This document shows positions 25,786 to 34,187 of a stretch of 64,000 bases of DNA, piece by piece (position 1 is the stretch's first letter; each line of letters starts with the position of its first letter). A model generated the notes under the pieces. It was not told where the DNA came from. It did no database searches and saw only the letters and a list, made by a program, of their open reading frames with translations. The DNA is from Cognatilysobacter claricitrinus (lineage in GTDB: Bacteria > Pseudomonadota > Gammaproteobacteria > Xanthomonadales > Xanthomonadaceae), in the NCBI RefSeq assembly GCF_045866565.1, contig NZ_BAAFZV010000003.1:1-64000 (forward strand). The letters are read 5' to 3'. Both the position numbers and the translations under genes were made by a program.

Positions 25786-26922
25786 GTGAACGAACGGATT
25801 CGGGGACTCGATGGCCTGCGCGCGCTGGCCATCGTCTGGGTGATGCTGTTCCACTCGTGGGTGGTCGGCGGACTGGGGCGCTGGGACTGGCTGGCGACGC
25901 CGGGGTGGATGGGTGTCGACCTGTTCTTCGTGCTCAGCGGCTATCTGATCGCGTCGCAGGTGTTCGCGGGCATCGCGCGTGGCGAGCGGTTTTCGTACGT
26001 CGATTTCTATACGCGACGCGCGTTCCGCATCCTGCCGGCATTCCTCGTGGTGCTCGGCGTGTACGTCGCGGCGCCTGCGATCCGCGAGGCCAAGAGCCTT
26101 CCGCCGGTGTGGATGTTCCTGACCTTCACGCAGAACCTGCTCGTCGACTATGCGCACGACCGCGCGTTCTCGCATGCGTGGTCGCTGTGCGTCGAGGAAC
26201 ACTTCTATCTGCTGTTCCCTGCGCTCGCGCTGCTGCTGGCGCGGCGTGCACGCACGCGCGGCGTGGCTGCGATCGCGCTCGCGCTGGTGATCGGCGGTAT
26301 CGCCTGGCGGGCGTTGGTGTGGACGCACGGCCTCGCGCCGCTGGGTGATGCGTCGGGCGATCCGTCCGCGTTCGGCGCACGCTGGGTGGAGTGGATCTAC
26401 TACCCGACCTGGTGTCGCCTCGACGGCCTGCTCTTCGGCGTGCTGCTCGCCGCGGTGCGCACGTGGCGCCCGTCGTGGTGGACGGCGATCGAGGCCCGCA
26501 ATGGCGCGATCGCATCGACCGGCTTCGCCTGCCTGGTACTCGCGGTCCTCATCACGCATGAGCGCGATGGCCTGCTGGCGAGCGTCGCCGGTTTCCCGCT
26601 GGTGTCGTTCGCGATGGCGCTACTCGTCGCGGCCGGCGCGTCGTCGCGCAGCTGGATCTCGCGACTGACGCCGCCGGGTGCCGGATGGATCGCCGCGGCC
26701 TCGTACAGCCTGTACCTCACGCACAAGGCGGTGTTCGCGGTGGTCGACGACGCGCTGCCGGAGGACGTCCACGGCCTCGCGCGATTCGCCGTGATCGGTG
26801 CAGGCGCGGTGGCAGTCGGCGCGCTGCTTCACTACGTCGTCGAGCGGCCCGGGCTGCGCATGCGGCGCCGCTTGCTGCGTCGGCGCGCGGCGACCGCGAT
26901 GGCCCTGCCGGAAGCAGTGTGA
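25786..26922 (+). CDS. acyltransferase 3 family membrane protein (OafA/YrhL type)
   Basis: A 378-residue integral membrane acyltransferase with about ten helices. It opens with the family pattern RIRGLDGLRALAIVWVMLFHSW, including the essential His, and has GWMGVDLFFVLSGYLIASQ and FYTRRAFRILPAF; SHAWSLCVEEHFYLLFP carries the second motif. Such enzymes acetylate or acylate cell-surface sugars. It lacks a C-terminal SGNH domain. The start is a GTG after GCAAGGA, 22 bases past the amidohydrolase gene. Confidence 0.92.
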   Translation: MNERIRGLDGLRALAIVWVMLFHSWVVGGLGRWDWLATPGWMGVDLFFVLSGYLIASQVFAGIARGERFSYVDFYTRRAFRILPAFLVVLGVYVAAPAIREAKSLPPVWMFLTFTQNLLVDYAHDRAFSHAWSLCVEEHFYLLFPALALLLARRARTRGVAAIALALVIGGIAWRALVWTHGLAPLGDASGDPSAFGARWVEWIYYPTWCRLDGLLFGVLLAAVRTWRPSWWTAIEARNGAIASTGFACLVLAVLITHERDGLLASVAGFPLVSFAMALLVAAGASSRSWISRLTPPGAGWIAAASYSLYLTHKAVFAVVDDALPEDVHGLARFAVIGAGAVAVGALLHYVVERPGLRMRRRLLRRRAATAMALPEAV

Positions 26923-26988
26923 CGTTGCGCACACTTGGCTCGCGCTGATCTAACCGCGCGCCCACCGGGCGCCGGATAACGTGGCGGC

Positions 26989-28119
26989 ATGATCCTGCCC
27001 GGCCTGCTATCGCGCGATCCCAAGACCCGCGTTCGCCTGAAGCGGCAGCTGATGGGCCTCGCGAGCTACCTGATGTTCATGCTGCCGGGCTCGCTCGCCG
27101 TGCGCTGGGGCTGGATGCAATACGGCTATCCCGCGCTATTCACGCTGCTGGCGATCGCCATCGCGTTCAACGTGGCGTTCTTTGCACTGATTCGCAGCGG
27201 CTACAGCCGCAGGTTCCGCGATCCGACGCTGCTGGTGTCGCAGATCCTGGTCGCGCTCGTGCTTGCGCTGGTCATCATCCACCTCATGCGCGCCGACGCA
27301 CGCAGCCTGATGCTCATGCTGTTCGTCGCGATGTTCTTCTTCGGCATGTTCGGGCTCGATACGCGCCAGTTCCTGCGCCTGTCCGCGGTCGCAGTCGGTG
27401 GGTACGCGGGCCTGATGGTGGTCGAGTACCACGACCGTCCGCTCGACACGCCCGCGTTTCGTATGGAGGTGCTGCGGCTTGTCGTGCTCGCCATGATCAC
27501 GCTGTGGATCTCGTTCATCGGCGGCCATTTCGGGCACCTGCGCAGCAAGCTGGCCGACCGCAAGAACGCGCTGGAAGACGCGTTGACCCGGGTGAAGGAT
27601 CTTTCCGAACGAGACGAACTGACCGGGGCGCGCAACCGCCGTTACCTGATGCAGGCGCTGGAAAAGGAACGCGCGCGCGCCGAGCGTTTCCATTTCCCGT
27701 TCTGCGTCGCGATCATCGACCTCGATCATTTCAAGCGCATCAACGATCACCACGGCCACGCGGTCGGCGACGAGATCCTGCGCGGCTTCTGCGACCTCGT
27801 GCGTCGCCAGGCGCGCGAGCTCGACCTGATCGCGCGGCAGGACGTCGACGATGCCTTCGGGCGCTACGGCGGTGAGGAATTCCTGCTGGTGCTGCCGCAC
27901 ACCACGCTCGAGGGCGCGGTGCAGTGCCTCGACCGGATGCGCGCGGCGACGGTGGCGCATGCGTTCGAAACGCAGGGGGGCATGCTCGACATCACGTTCT
28001 CCGCCGGCGTCGCGCAGTACGTCGAAGGCTCGTCGGTGTCGACGTTGCTGGGGGACGCGGATGGCGCGCTGTATCGCGCGAAGAGCGAGGGTCGCGACCG
28101 CGTTGCCGCGGCGGCTTGA
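26989..28119 (+). CDS. membrane diguanylate cyclase (GGDEF)
   Basis: A 376-residue protein. Six hydrophobic helices fill residues 20-190 and form a sensory membrane domain; a coiled linker (KLADRKNALEDALTRVKDLSERDELTGARNRRYL) leads into a GGDEF domain (about 205-375). The signature is RYGGEEF, with the metal-binding DLDHFKRINDHHGHAVGDE present, so it should make cyclic di-GMP. The sequence before the signature is RQDVDDAFGRY, a few residues longer than usual, and no RxxD inhibitory site stands at the normal distance. A possible -10 box GATAAC 8 bases before the ATG could give a leaderless message. Confidence 0.92.
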   Translation: MILPGLLSRDPKTRVRLKRQLMGLASYLMFMLPGSLAVRWGWMQYGYPALFTLLAIAIAFNVAFFALIRSGYSRRFRDPTLLVSQILVALVLALVIIHLMRADARSLMLMLFVAMFFFGMFGLDTRQFLRLSAVAVGGYAGLMVVEYHDRPLDTPAFRMEVLRLVVLAMITLWISFIGGHFGHLRSKLADRKNALEDALTRVKDLSERDELTGARNRRYLMQALEKERARAERFHFPFCVAIIDLDHFKRINDHHGHAVGDEILRGFCDLVRRQARELDLIARQDVDDAFGRYGGEEFLLVLPHTTLEGAVQCLDRMRAATVAHAFETQGGMLDITFSAGVAQYVEGSSVSTLLGDADGALYRAKSEGRDRVAAAA

Positions 28120-28122
28120 GCG

Positions 28123-29877
28123 TCAGGCCGACGTCGCGCCCGGGCGTTGCGTCAGCAGTTCGCGCAGCTCGACCTTCTCGGCGTCGCTCATCCCACTCGA
28201 GCCGACCTCGGTCATCCGCGCCTGCAGGTCGGCGCGTCGCTGGTCCAGCGCGTCGCGCGTGAGGTTGCGCACGTTGTCGAGAAACTCGTCGCGCCAGGTC
28301 GTGTCGATGCCGGGCAGTGTCTGCACCATGAGCTTCTGCAGCGGCTCGTGTTCCTCGCGCTCGGCGAAATGCTCGATCAATGCCGCGGCGCCGATGTCGG
28401 GCCGTGCATGCACCAGCTGCACCAGTTCGACCAGCAGCGGCACGCCGGGCTGGCGCAATGCCGCGAACGGCGGGTCGGCAGGAATCTCCAGCGCCAGCGA
28501 CGGCTTGTGCAGCAGGTACAGGATCGCGCTGCGCACCAGGCTGCGCTTCGGCGGCGGCGCGTTGCGCGACGGCGTTGCATGCGCGCGTTGCGTCGGCACG
28601 TGGGTTTCGGGGCCGGCGCTGCGTGCGCCGACGCCGGTGATCTCCGTCAGACGCTGGCGCATCAGGTCGGCGAACGCGCCATCGGGAATCTGCGCGAGCA
28701 ACGGTTTCGCACGTTCCGCGAGTCGACCCTTGCCTTCCAGCGTCGAGAGGTTCACGTCGACCGACAGCGTGTCGAACAGGAACTGCGACAGCGGCGTCGC
28801 ATCGACGAGGCGTGCTTCGAAACCCTCGCGGCCTTCGTTGCGCACGATCGAATCCGGGTCTTCGCCTTCGGGCAGGAACAGGAAGAACGCCTGCCGGCCA
28901 TCCTTCATGCGCGGCAGCACCGATTCCACCGCACGCCACGCGGCGCTGCGTCCGGCGCGATCGCCGTCGAAACAGAAGTAGACGTCCGGTGCGTTGCGGA
29001 ACAGCAGCTCGGCGTGATCCGGCGTGGTCGCGGTGCCGAGCGTCGCGACGGCCTGCGTCACGCCGTGCTGGAACAGCGCGACGACGTCCATGTAGCCCTC
29101 GACGACGATCAGGCGTTCGATCTTCGAGTTCGCGCCGCGCACCTGCCACAGGCCGTACAGCTCGCGGCCCTTGTGGAACAGCCGCGTCTCCGGCGAATTG
29201 AGGTATTTCGGGCTCGCATCCTTTTCGATGACGCGGCCACCGAAGGCGATCGGCCGCCCGCGGCGATCGTGGATGGGAAACATCACGCGGTCGCGGAACT
29301 TGTCGTACACGCGGCCGGAATCGTTCTTGGAAAACATGCCCGCGCGTTCGAGCAGACCGAGTCGATTGGGATCGGTGCCGAGCGCGTTCTTCAGCGCTTC
29401 GAAACCATCGGGTGCGTAACCGAGCTGGAACTTCTCGCGGATCTCGTCGGACACGCCGCGCGCATCGAAGTAGGCGCGCGCTTTCGAATTCGATTTCAGT
29501 TGCTGGCGATAGAAGGTTGTCGCCGATTCGAGCACGGCGTAGAGATCCAGCAGTTGCGGATCGGCCGCGCGCTGTTGCGTGTCCTTCGGCACGTCCATGC
29601 CGACGCGCTTGGCGAGTTCCTCGATCGCGTCGAGGAATTCCAGCCGGTCGTACTGCATGACGAAGCTGATCGCGGTGCCGTGCGCGCCGCAGCCGAAGCA
29701 GTGATAGAACTGCTTGACCGGCGAGACGGTGAAGCTCGGCGAGCGCTCGTCGTGGAACGGACACCGCGCCGAGAACTCCTTGCCCTGGCGCTTCAGCGGC
29801 ACGCGGCTGCCCACCACCTCGACGATGTCGGTGCGGGCGAGGAGGTCGTCGATGAAGGCGTCGGGGATGCGGGCCAT
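28123..29877 (-). CDS. dnaG: DNA primase
   Basis: A 584-residue replication primase. The N-terminal zinc-binding CHC2 module has Cys39, His42, Cys60 and Cys63 (ARCPFHDERSPSF ... YHCFGCGAHG). The catalytic core includes FGGRVIEKDASPKYLNSPET, the TOPRIM Glu in IVVEGYMDVVAL and the acidic DGDRAG. The C-terminal third (about 430-584) binds DnaB helicase. The start MARIPDAFIDDLLARTDIV is the normal family N-terminus. A 32-base near-copy of its first codons lies 118 bases upstream. It is convergent with the diguanylate cyclase gene with a 3-base gap. Confidence 0.97.
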   Translation of the reverse strand: MARIPDAFIDDLLARTDIVEVVGSRVPLKRQGKEFSARCPFHDERSPSFTVSPVKQFYHCFGCGAHGTAISFVMQYDRLEFLDAIEELAKRVGMDVPKDTQQRAADPQLLDLYAVLESATTFYRQQLKSNSKARAYFDARGVSDEIREKFQLGYAPDGFEALKNALGTDPNRLGLLERAGMFSKNDSGRVYDKFRDRVMFPIHDRRGRPIAFGGRVIEKDASPKYLNSPETRLFHKGRELYGLWQVRGANSKIERLIVVEGYMDVVALFQHGVTQAVATLGTATTPDHAELLFRNAPDVYFCFDGDRAGRSAAWRAVESVLPRMKDGRQAFFLFLPEGEDPDSIVRNEGREGFEARLVDATPLSQFLFDTLSVDVNLSTLEGKGRLAERAKPLLAQIPDGAFADLMRQRLTEITGVGARSAGPETHVPTQRAHATPSRNAPPPKRSLVRSAILYLLHKPSLALEIPADPPFAALRQPGVPLLVELVQLVHARPDIGAAALIEHFAEREEHEPLQKLMVQTLPGIDTTWRDEFLDNVRNLTRDALDQRRADLQARMTEVGSSGMSDAEKVELRELLTQRPGATSA

Positions 29878-29896
29878 CGGATGGCTCAAAAGCTCG

Positions 29897-29995
29897 TCAG
29901 CGAGTATCGCAGCGCGCGGCGGCGCGTTCGACATGCCTGCGCGTGAGGTGGATCACGGCGCGCTCGTCGACGAAGGCGTCGGGAATGCGGGCCAT
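29897..29995 (-). pseudogene. 32-codon frame repeating the dnaG N-terminus
   Basis: A short frame just upstream of dnaG that begins MARIPDAFVDE, almost the same as DnaG MARIPDAFIDD, then diverges and stops. At the DNA level 29964-29995 matches 29846-29877 at 30 of 32 bases. One difference is silent and the other changes Ile to Val. It is most simply a remnant of a partial duplication of the gene start. Whether it is translated is unknown. Confidence 0.5.
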
Positions 29996-30105
29996 GCGGT
30001 TCGATGTCGGTCCCGGCGCGGAAAAATGGCGGCGGAACGCCTGCGGGGAGTGTAGTCGACGCGCGCACCCCACCGGCCGTCGCGGGCGGATACGGACCGT
30101 GCGTT

Positions 30106-31140
30106 TCAGGCCTTGGCGGGCGGTGGTCCGAGGCGTTCGTCGATGGTGGCGGTCACCACCGCGCCGGCGAACAGGATCATCGCGGCGTAGTAGACCCACA
30201 GCATGGTCAGCACCAGCGCGCCCATCGCGCCGTAGGCCGACACCGTGCTCTGGTGCGCGAGGTACCAGGCGATGCCGGCACGGCCGGCGAGGAACAGCAC
30301 GGAGGTGAACGAGCCGCCGGCCAGCGCGAGCCGCCAGCGGACGCGGCGGTCGGGCAGGAAGTGGTACATCAGCGCGAAGGTGAAAGCGTAGATGAGCAGC
30401 GCGGCCAGCGTCGCCGCGACCGTTTCGCCCTGCGCATAGCGGCCGATGGTGACGTCGAGCAGGGTGGTGACCGTCATCGAGATCACCAGCAGGAACACCA
30501 CGGCGAGCACCAGCCCGAACGACAGCAGGCGCTTCTTCAGCCAGTTCCACAGGCCGGGCAGGGCGGTGGCGTCGGTGCGGAAGATGCGGTTGAGCGCGTC
30601 CTGCAGCTGGGCGAACACCGCGCTGGCGCCGACGAACAGCAGCGCGATGCTCCACCAGCCCGCGATCGAGCCGGTGTCGGGCGTCGACGCCGCCTGCGCG
30701 AGCACGGTGCGCGCCACGTCCTGCGCCTGCGGTCCGACCAGCATGCCGACCTGCGTGATCACGGCCTGCTGCGCGGTCTGGCTCGAGGCGGTGAGCCACA
30801 GCAGCAGGAGCATCAGCGGCGCCATCGCGAGCGCGGCGTAGAACGCCAGCGCCGCGGCCTGGGTGATCACGTCGGAGTCGAGGAAGCGGCGCAGCAGCGC
30901 CATCGGCAGCGTGCCGATGCTGGCCTTGCGGACCACTTTCCGGACGTCGGCCGGCGGCGGCGCGCCATCGGCCTGGGTGATGGACGCCTTCTCGGTCGGG
31001 TCGAGCTGCGCGGCGACCGGCGGCGCGTCCGCCGGGTCGGCGACGCTTTCGGTCGCTGGCTTGCTGACGTTCGCGTGGATCTTGGCCGTCCCGTGCGGAT
31101 GCGCGTGGGACGTCTCGGGCGTGGACGGCGATCGGGGCAT
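30106..31140 (-). CDS. YihY/virulence factor BrkB family membrane protein
   Basis: A 344-residue inner membrane protein. Residues 1-75 are polar and Pro/Ala/His-rich; the rest holds about six helices with the family motifs QAAALAFYAALAMAPLMLL, FAQLQDALNRIF and WYLAHQSTVSAYGAMGAL. The family was once annotated as ribonuclease BN, which is now considered incorrect; its real function is unsettled. It lies between yqeY and dnaG on the same strand. Confidence 0.92.
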   Translation of the reverse strand: MPRSPSTPETSHAHPHGTAKIHANVSKPATESVADPADAPPVAAQLDPTEKASITQADGAPPPADVRKVVRKASIGTLPMALLRRFLDSDVITQAAALAFYAALAMAPLMLLLLWLTASSQTAQQAVITQVGMLVGPQAQDVARTVLAQAASTPDTGSIAGWWSIALLFVGASAVFAQLQDALNRIFRTDATALPGLWNWLKKRLLSFGLVLAVVFLLVISMTVTTLLDVTIGRYAQGETVAATLAALLIYAFTFALMYHFLPDRRVRWRLALAGGSFTSVLFLAGRAGIAWYLAHQSTVSAYGAMGALVLTMLWVYYAAMILFAGAVVTATIDERLGPPPAKA

Positions 31141-31232
31141 GCGACAAGGCTGCCGCAGCCGCCGTCATGGAACCGCGAGTGGCCGGTGGCGGCCGCCCGC
31201 TGTCGACATCGGTGTCGCGCCGACCCGCAGGC

Positions 31233-31676
31233 TCAGCCCAGGCGGGCCTTCACCAGCTTGGAGACGAGCCCCATGTCGGCCTGCCCGGCGAGCCGGGGCT
31301 TGAGCACCCCCATCAGCTTGCCCATGTCGGCCGCGCCGGTGGCGCCGGTCTCGGCAATGGCGGATTCGATCGCGGCGTTGATCTCGGCCTCGCCCATCTT
31401 GGCCGGCAGGTAGCGCTCGATCACCGCGATCTCGTCGCGCTCGACCTGCGCGAGGTCCTCGCGATTGGCGGCCGCGTACTGGGTCACCGAGTCGCGGCGC
31501 TGCTTGACCATCTTGTCGAGCACGCCGACCACCGCGACGTCGTCGAGCTCGATGCGCTCGTCGACTTCCTTCTGCTTGATCGCCGCGTTGATCAGGCGGA
31601 TCACCGCGAGCGTGCTCTTGTCGCCGCCCTTCATGGCGGTCTTCATGTCGTCAGTGAGTCGCAGCTTCAGGCTCAT
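31233..31676 (-). CDS. GatB/YqeY domain-containing protein
   Basis: A 147-residue helical protein related to the tRNA-binding tail of GatB. Landmarks are LRLTDDMKTAMKGGDKSTLAVIRLI at the start, ERYLPAKMGEAEI in the middle, and DMGKLMGVLKPRLAGQADMGLVSKLVK at the end. In many gammaproteobacteria it sits between rpsU and dnaG; here rpsU is absent from the upstream side. The role in amidation or tRNA binding is by family only. Confidence 0.93.
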   Translation of the reverse strand: MSLKLRLTDDMKTAMKGGDKSTLAVIRLINAAIKQKEVDERIELDDVAVVGVLDKMVKQRRDSVTQYAAANREDLAQVERDEIAVIERYLPAKMGEAEINAAIESAIAETGATGAADMGKLMGVLKPRLAGQADMGLVSKLVKARLG

Positions 31677-31703
31677 GGCGGGGTCCGGCGTGGAAATGGC
31701 GCA

Positions 31704-33836
31704 CTAGGGTACCGCCTGCCCGGCCGACGCCGGCGCCCGCCAGCGACGCAGCGTCTGCGCGACCGCCACCAGCTCCGACGGCTGCACCGGCTTGGCGACG
31801 TGCACCTGGAAGCCGCTGTCGAGCGCACGCGTGCGGTCTTCCAGTCGCGCGTACGCGGTCAACGCGACCGCGGGCACCGCGTCCAGCCCGCTCGCGTGTT
31901 CCCACGCGCGCAGCGCCTGCACGAAGTCGTAGCCGTCCATGCCGGGCATGCCGATGTCGCTGATCACCAGGCACGGCGGATGCACGCGCACCGCGACCAG
32001 CGCGTCGTGCGCGGATGCGCAGGCGTCCACCGATGCGCCGTGCGCTTCGAGCACCGACGCGAGCATCGCGCGCGAATCCGCGTCGTCCTCGACCAGCAGC
32101 ACGTGGCAGTCGTGCAGCGCGTCGTCGCCGGCGGGCGCCGGCTCCACGGTCGCCGCCGTCGCGCGTTCGCTGCCGACCGCCTCGACTTGCGCCAGCACCG
32201 GCAGGCTGACGGTGAACTCGGTGCCGCGCCCGACGCCTTCGCTGCTCGCACGCACCGTGCCGCCATGCATTTCGACGAGGTGGCGCACGATCGACAACCC
32301 GAGGCCGAGGCCACCGTGCTGGCGCGTGGACGATGCGTCGACCTGGCTGAAACGTTCGAACGCGTGCGGCAGGAACTCGGGTTCGATGCCGCGCCCGGTA
32401 TCGCGTACGCGGATCTCGACGAAATCGTCGACGCGGGCGATCCACACATCGACGCGCCCGCCGCGGTCGGTGAACTTCACCGCGTTCGCGACGAGGTTCC
32501 AGACGATCTGCTGCAGGCGATCGGGATCGGCACGCATGCGCCCGACGTCGTCGACGCGCAGGTCCAGTTGCACGTCGCGCGCGAGCGCTGCGGGGCGCAC
32601 CGCGTCGACCGCCGCTTCCACCGGCTGCACCGCATCGACGTCGCGCACCGCGAGCCGCAGCTTGCCGCTGACGATGCGCGAGATGTCGAGCAGGTCTTCG
32701 ACGATCTGCGCCTGCGCGCGCGCGTTGCGATCGATCGTCGCGACCGCGCGCTCGGTCATGTCCGGCGACAGCCGGCCCGACGCGAGCATGTCGCTCCAGC
32801 CGAGGATCGACGTCAGCGGCGTGCGCAATTCGTGCGAGATGGTCGCGAGGAACTGGTCCTTCATGCGGCCCGCGCGCACCGCATCCTGATACAGGCGCTC
32901 CATCTCGCGCGCATCGTCCTGCGCGGCACGGAACAGCCGCACACGACTCATGCCCACCGACGCGAGCGCCGCGATCGATTCGACCGTGCGCATGTGTTCG
33001 ACGGTGAACACGCCGCGCTGCTCATGGCCGAAGAACAGGCCACCGAGCACGTCGCCGGTGTCGGACTTCACCGGCACGGCCAGGTAGCTGCACACCGGCA
33101 GATGCCCCGGCGGCATGCCATGGTGCGGCGCCCATTGCCCGTAACGCGGGTCGTCGCGGACATCCGCGATGCAGATCGTCCCTTCGCCGCGGAACGTCGG
33201 CCCGAAGAGCGGCGTCGCGCGCGGGTGCGGGAACTTCGAGAACTCCTCCGCCGCGACGCCGGACAACGCGTACAGCATGTAGCTGTCGCCCTGCGCGTCG
33301 GTGACGTTGTAGAAGAACGCGCCGAACTGCGCGCCGGTGAGCTGCGTCGCGGTGTCGGTGACGCCTTGCACCAGCGAGGCGAGATCGAGCTCGTCCAGCA
33401 TGCGCTCGGACAGCTGGCGGAACGCGACATGTTCCTCTTCGCGCTGCCGCTCGCGCGCCACGTCGCGCACCTCGATGACCGTGCCGATGATGCCGCCGTC
33501 GCCACGGATGGGCGTCGCCGTGTACGCGACCGGATAGAAGCGGCCGTCCCTATGGATGAATACGTCTTCGCCGTGCGCCTGCGCGTTCAACGGGCCGGCA
33601 CGATCGATCGGGCAATCGTCCACCGGATACGCGCTGCCGTCGGGTCGCGTGTGATGCAGTACGTCGTGCAATCCACGCCCGCGCATCTCGTCCAGCGTAT
33701 AGCCGGTCAACGCCTGCGCGGACGCATTCATGTAGACGCAGTGCCGGTTCGCGTCGACCACGAACAGTGCGACCGTCGCGTTGTCGCAGGCCGCCTGTAC
33801 GAGGCTTGCCGGCATCGTGGGCGATGAAGAAGACAT
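31704..33836 (-). CDS. hybrid sensor histidine kinase/response regulator (PAS-GAF-HisKA-HATPase-REC)
   Basis: A 710-residue protein with no membrane helix. Domains in order: PAS (about 10-130, VDANRHCVYMNASAQALTG), GAF (about 155-300), HisKA with phospho-His in TISHELRTPLTSILGW (about 345-360), HATPase (NLVANAVKFTD, DTGRGI, GGLGLGLSIV) and a C-terminal receiver (about 585-700) with the acceptor in ISDIGMPGMDGYD. No output domain is attached, so a separate partner is expected. A TTG seven codons earlier is possible, but the ATG is preferred. It is divergent from the secretion locus across 135 bases; a regulatory link is possible but unproven. Confidence 0.92.
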   Translation of the reverse strand: MSSSSPTMPASLVQAACDNATVALFVVDANRHCVYMNASAQALTGYTLDEMRGRGLHDVLHHTRPDGSAYPVDDCPIDRAGPLNAQAHGEDVFIHRDGRFYPVAYTATPIRGDGGIIGTVIEVRDVARERQREEEHVAFRQLSERMLDELDLASLVQGVTDTATQLTGAQFGAFFYNVTDAQGDSYMLYALSGVAAEEFSKFPHPRATPLFGPTFRGEGTICIADVRDDPRYGQWAPHHGMPPGHLPVCSYLAVPVKSDTGDVLGGLFFGHEQRGVFTVEHMRTVESIAALASVGMSRVRLFRAAQDDAREMERLYQDAVRAGRMKDQFLATISHELRTPLTSILGWSDMLASGRLSPDMTERAVATIDRNARAQAQIVEDLLDISRIVSGKLRLAVRDVDAVQPVEAAVDAVRPAALARDVQLDLRVDDVGRMRADPDRLQQIVWNLVANAVKFTDRGGRVDVWIARVDDFVEIRVRDTGRGIEPEFLPHAFERFSQVDASSTRQHGGLGLGLSIVRHLVEMHGGTVRASSEGVGRGTEFTVSLPVLAQVEAVGSERATAATVEPAPAGDDALHDCHVLLVEDDADSRAMLASVLEAHGASVDACASAHDALVAVRVHPPCLVISDIGMPGMDGYDFVQALRAWEHASGLDAVPAVALTAYARLEDRTRALDSGFQVHVAKPVQPSELVAVAQTLRRWRAPASAGQAVP

Positions 33837-33971
33837 GCGTGCAGCGTGCACGGGCAACGGTGGACGGGGCGCGAGCGTGTGCCGGGCCGGCGGCGGACTG
33901 TTACGCTAACGCGGCCGCACAGCGGCACCCGGCGTCCAGGATCGGACGCGAACGGCGGAAGGGAGGTCCGC

Positions 33972-34187
33972 ATGCACACCAGTCCCGCGCTCTATGCCCG
34001 AGGCCCGTATCGCGTTCTGGTGAACGCGCCGGGGGAGCCCGAACGCCTCTATGTCGTCGTCGACACCGCAGGCGCCTGGCTGCACGAAGAGGTCACCCTC
34101 GACGCCGCCTGCGACTGGGTCGACCGCCGCATCGCGGAGCGCGAGATCGACGTGCCGTCGCTGCGCCCGCGCCGGAGTCGCGCATGA
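33972..34187 (+). CDS. uncharacterised 71-residue protein ahead of virD4
   Basis: A small soluble protein, MHTSPALYARGPYRVLVNAPG at its start, with a mixed beta/alpha pattern and an Arg-rich tail (RPRRSRA). It follows GGGAGGTC at good distance, and its stop overlaps the virD4 ATG (ATGA), so it is probably translated and coupled to the coupling protein. I recognise no domain. No signal peptide or helix is present, so it is cytosolic. It is the first gene of the secretion locus. Confidence 0.7.
   Translation: MHTSPALYARGPYRVLVNAPGEPERLYVVVDTAGAWLHEEVTLDAACDWVDRRIAEREIDVPSLRPRRSRA

Noticed and set aside
30004..31413. A 469-codon plus-strand frame opposite the YihY gene
   Set aside because: Antisense artefact with a His/Arg/Gly-rich translation; the minus-strand membrane protein is well supported.
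31167..33827. A frame of 886 codons on the plus strand opposite yqeY and the hybrid kinase
   Set aside because: Composition is typical of antisense high-GC frames, and the minus strand has complete domain motifs.
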